DNA of 64,000 nucleotides from Argyresthia goedartella. Taxonomy: Eukaryota; Arthropoda; Insecta; Lepidoptera; Argyresthiidae. Of this stretch, positions 62,568-64,000 are shown piece by piece. Position 1 is the stretch's first letter. Every line of letters starts with the position of its first letter. A program made the translations under genes and the position numbers. Below the pieces are notes generated by a model. That model saw nothing but the letters and a program-made list of their open reading frames with translations, searched no databases and had not been told where the DNA came from. The stretch is taken from NCBI GenBank assembly GCA_949825045.1, contig OX463813.1, positions 1,426,001 to 1,490,000 of the forward strand, given 5' to 3'.

Positions 62568-64000
62568 GGTAATAATAATAATAATCCTTTATTGCACAGA
62601 AAACACAGTGGAAATTACAACAGAAACAGTATGCAAAGGTGAGCTTATTTCTAAAAAGAAATTTATTACAGCTAACCTGTGAAGAAAAGAGAAAACTAAA
62701 ATATAGAGAGGTAGTCCTAGTGTACAATTAAGAGTTAAAATAAATAAATAAAATAAATATACTATCAAATAAATCACAATACACCCTGCGTAATAACTAT
62801 AAAATAAATAAATAGAATACAATAAATAAATAGATATACTATGAGATACCCACTATTCGGAAGAGAGGAGATGCTGTTTCAATTTATTCTTGAAACTGAC
62901 CAAGGATTTGCAATCCCTTATAGCGCAAGGAAGTGCATTCCACAAACGTATTGCCCTTAACCTAAACGAGTGCTCGTAAGCAACAGTGTTGTGCTGAGGA
63001 ATTGACAAAAGTGACACCGTGTGAGATCTCCGAAGTCTATCCCCTGAGAAAAGATACTCAAAACGTTCACGAAGATATGCAGGGTAGCACGGATTTCTCA
63101 AAATATTAAAGAGGAAGGAGATAATGTGCATATCACGACGAAGTCGGATCGGGAGCCAGCCTAATTCCCTACGATATTGGGACACGTGGTCGTACTTACG
63201 AAGTCCGAAAATAAACCGAATCCCGAGATTTTGGAGTCGCTCGAGTTTGTTCAATAGATCTTCGTTCGCACTGGCCCAGCAAACATCGGCGTGGTCTATT
63301 AAAGGCAGAAGAAGGGTCTGAGCTAGTATGATTTTAGTCTGCCTAGGCAGGAAGAACTGCAAACGCCGAAGAGAATGAAAGGATGCAAAGACTCGTCTGC
63401 TGACCTCACAAACATGGGGCGACCAGGATAATAGATTGTCAATAACAACGCCAAGATTTTTGGCTTTCTCGCTATACTTGACAATAGTACCGTCAAATAG
63501 AACGGGATCAACGGACTTATTCTGCAACAAATCAAGTAAGTGCCGTGTACCTAGTATCATCACCTGAGACTTGTCCGGGTTGACTAATAGCCCATACGAA
63601 AGAGACCATTTCCTGATGTTGTCGAGGTCAGCATTCAAAGCCTCTACCGTCGAAATCAGATCACACAGGGGAAAATGCCGATAAATTTGAAGGTCATCTG
63701 CATAAGGATGATACGAGGAAGACAATACATCCAAGATGGAATGGATGAAAACTGAGAAGAGAAGAGGGGAAAGGATGCCACCCTGCGGAACACCTGTAGA
63801 GAGCTTGCACCATTCTATAGTGACCTCTTCAGACTTGATGCGCTGCTGGCGGTCCCTCAAGTAAGAGTCAAACCAGCAAGCCGAGTGTGAAGAGACGTTA
63901 AGCGATTTTAAGATTTCAACAAGTATATCGAAGTCGACGCAGTTGAAGGCGCTGCTAAAGTCTAGGAGAGTCAGGACTGTCAGCTGCTTCTTATCCATTG
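62568..64000 (-). mobile_element. CR1/L2-like non-LTR retrotransposon, 3' half, runs off the window
   Basis: The 3' end has an ATT-repeat tail (plus-strand TAATAATAATAATAAT at 62568-62585) preceded on the element strand by GTGCAATAAAGG. A 3' untranslated region of about 270 nt lies between 62586 and 62852. The RT frame fills the rest. It interrupts or abuts the D-family LTR. Confidence 0.85.
62853..63998 (-). CDS. Reverse transcriptase of a CR1/L2-like element, 3' part
   Basis: An uninterrupted frame of 381 codons reaches the window edge. It opens in palm motif A (LLDFSSAFNCVDFDIL) and has GVPQGGILSPLLFSVFIHSI, the catalytic YADD in SSYHPYADDLQIY, WSLSYGLLVNPDKSQ, LGVVIDNLLSWSPH (thumb) and a C-terminal domain with LGWLPIRLRRD and FRLRAIRLWNALP. 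The ATG at 63998 is internal to the RT domain, so the real start is outside the window. No stop or frameshift is seen, which makes this one of the best-preserved retroposons here. The exact clade needs a tree. Confidence 0.88.
   Translation of the reverse strand: MDKKQLTVLTLLDFSSAFNCVDFDILVEILKSLNVSSHSACWFDSYLRDRQQRIKSEEVTIEWCKLSTGVPQGGILSPLLFSVFIHSILDVLSSSYHPYADDLQIYRHFPLCDLISTVEALNADLDNIRKWSLSYGLLVNPDKSQVMILGTRHLLDLLQNKSVDPVLFDGTIVKYSEKAKNLGVVIDNLLSWSPHVCEVSRRVFASFHSLRRLQFFLPRQTKIILAQTLLLPLIDHADVCWASANEDLLNKLERLQNLGIRFIFGLRKYDHVSQYRRELGWLPIRLRRDMHIISFLFNILRNPCYPAYLRERFEYLFSGDRLRRSHTVSLLSIPQHNTVAYEHSFRLRAIRLWNALPCAIRDCKSLVSFKNKLKQHLLSSE

Overview
This window looks like a stretch of insect chromosome made almost entirely of transposable elements. 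I recognise no host gene. A lepidopteran source is suggested, not proven, by several features: jockey-like retroposons whose 3' ends run into GATTTTGATT-type repeats, several Bel-Pao LTR elements, a maT (DD37D) mariner, a TTAA-flanked MITE and a tRNA-headed SINE with an (ATT)n tail.

Layout. 1-3260 (minus strand): a Polinton/adintovirus-like gene cluster cut by the window start (packaging ATPase, a DUF8207-like protein, a small fibre-like protein, a chromodomain integrase and the start of a phospholipase A2-like protein). 3333-3531: an inverted repeat and a 65-bp tandem repeat. 3546-4415: a Ty3/gypsy integrase relic. 5544-10560: non-LTR relics, including an FP25K-like ORF1 and a rearranged jockey-like element. 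11706-28640: an old Bel-Pao element (C) broken open by a nest of insertions. It was hit by two non-LTR fragments and by Bel-Pao element A1 (14395-27109). A1 is split by Bel-Pao element B (18198-25825, minus), and B is split by a piggyBac-like MITE (21285-21993). Target-site duplications are visible at each of the three youngest levels.

28645-33589 holds mainly non-coding DNA with a retroposon 3' end, a MITE, a SINE and a strong hairpin. 33590-38885 is a minus-strand Bel-Pao fragment (E) split by a long plus-strand jockey-superfamily element (34008-38147, ORF1 plus EN-RT). 38886-50404 is Bel-Pao element D, truncated in its integrase and split by A2 (43960-49247, minus), a second copy of the A family. 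50858-61270 is a non-LTR element F, whose ORF1 ends in an SGNH-hydrolase-like domain. F is interrupted by the maT mariner (52810-54108) and by unrelated repeats, among them a SINE, a THAP-like relic between inverted repeats, and an internally deleted minus-strand retroposon. 62162-62567 is a partial LTR of the D family, abutted by a CR1/L2-like element that runs off the right edge.

How the parts relate. The A family is the most interesting. Both copies keep a long open gag, LTRs, RNase H and the integrase C-terminal half. Both lack the reverse transcriptase at the same junction and also lack the integrase N-terminus and its first catalytic Asp. They therefore look like mobile, trans-dependent elements that retain gag. 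In A1, A2, D and E, gag ends at an amber codon in the same context (CGC TAG G) with pol continuing in the same frame, so stop-codon readthrough is a candidate expression mechanism. B has gag, protease and RT in one open frame without such a stop. The LTR pairs of A1 and of B look identical by eye, so both inserted recently.
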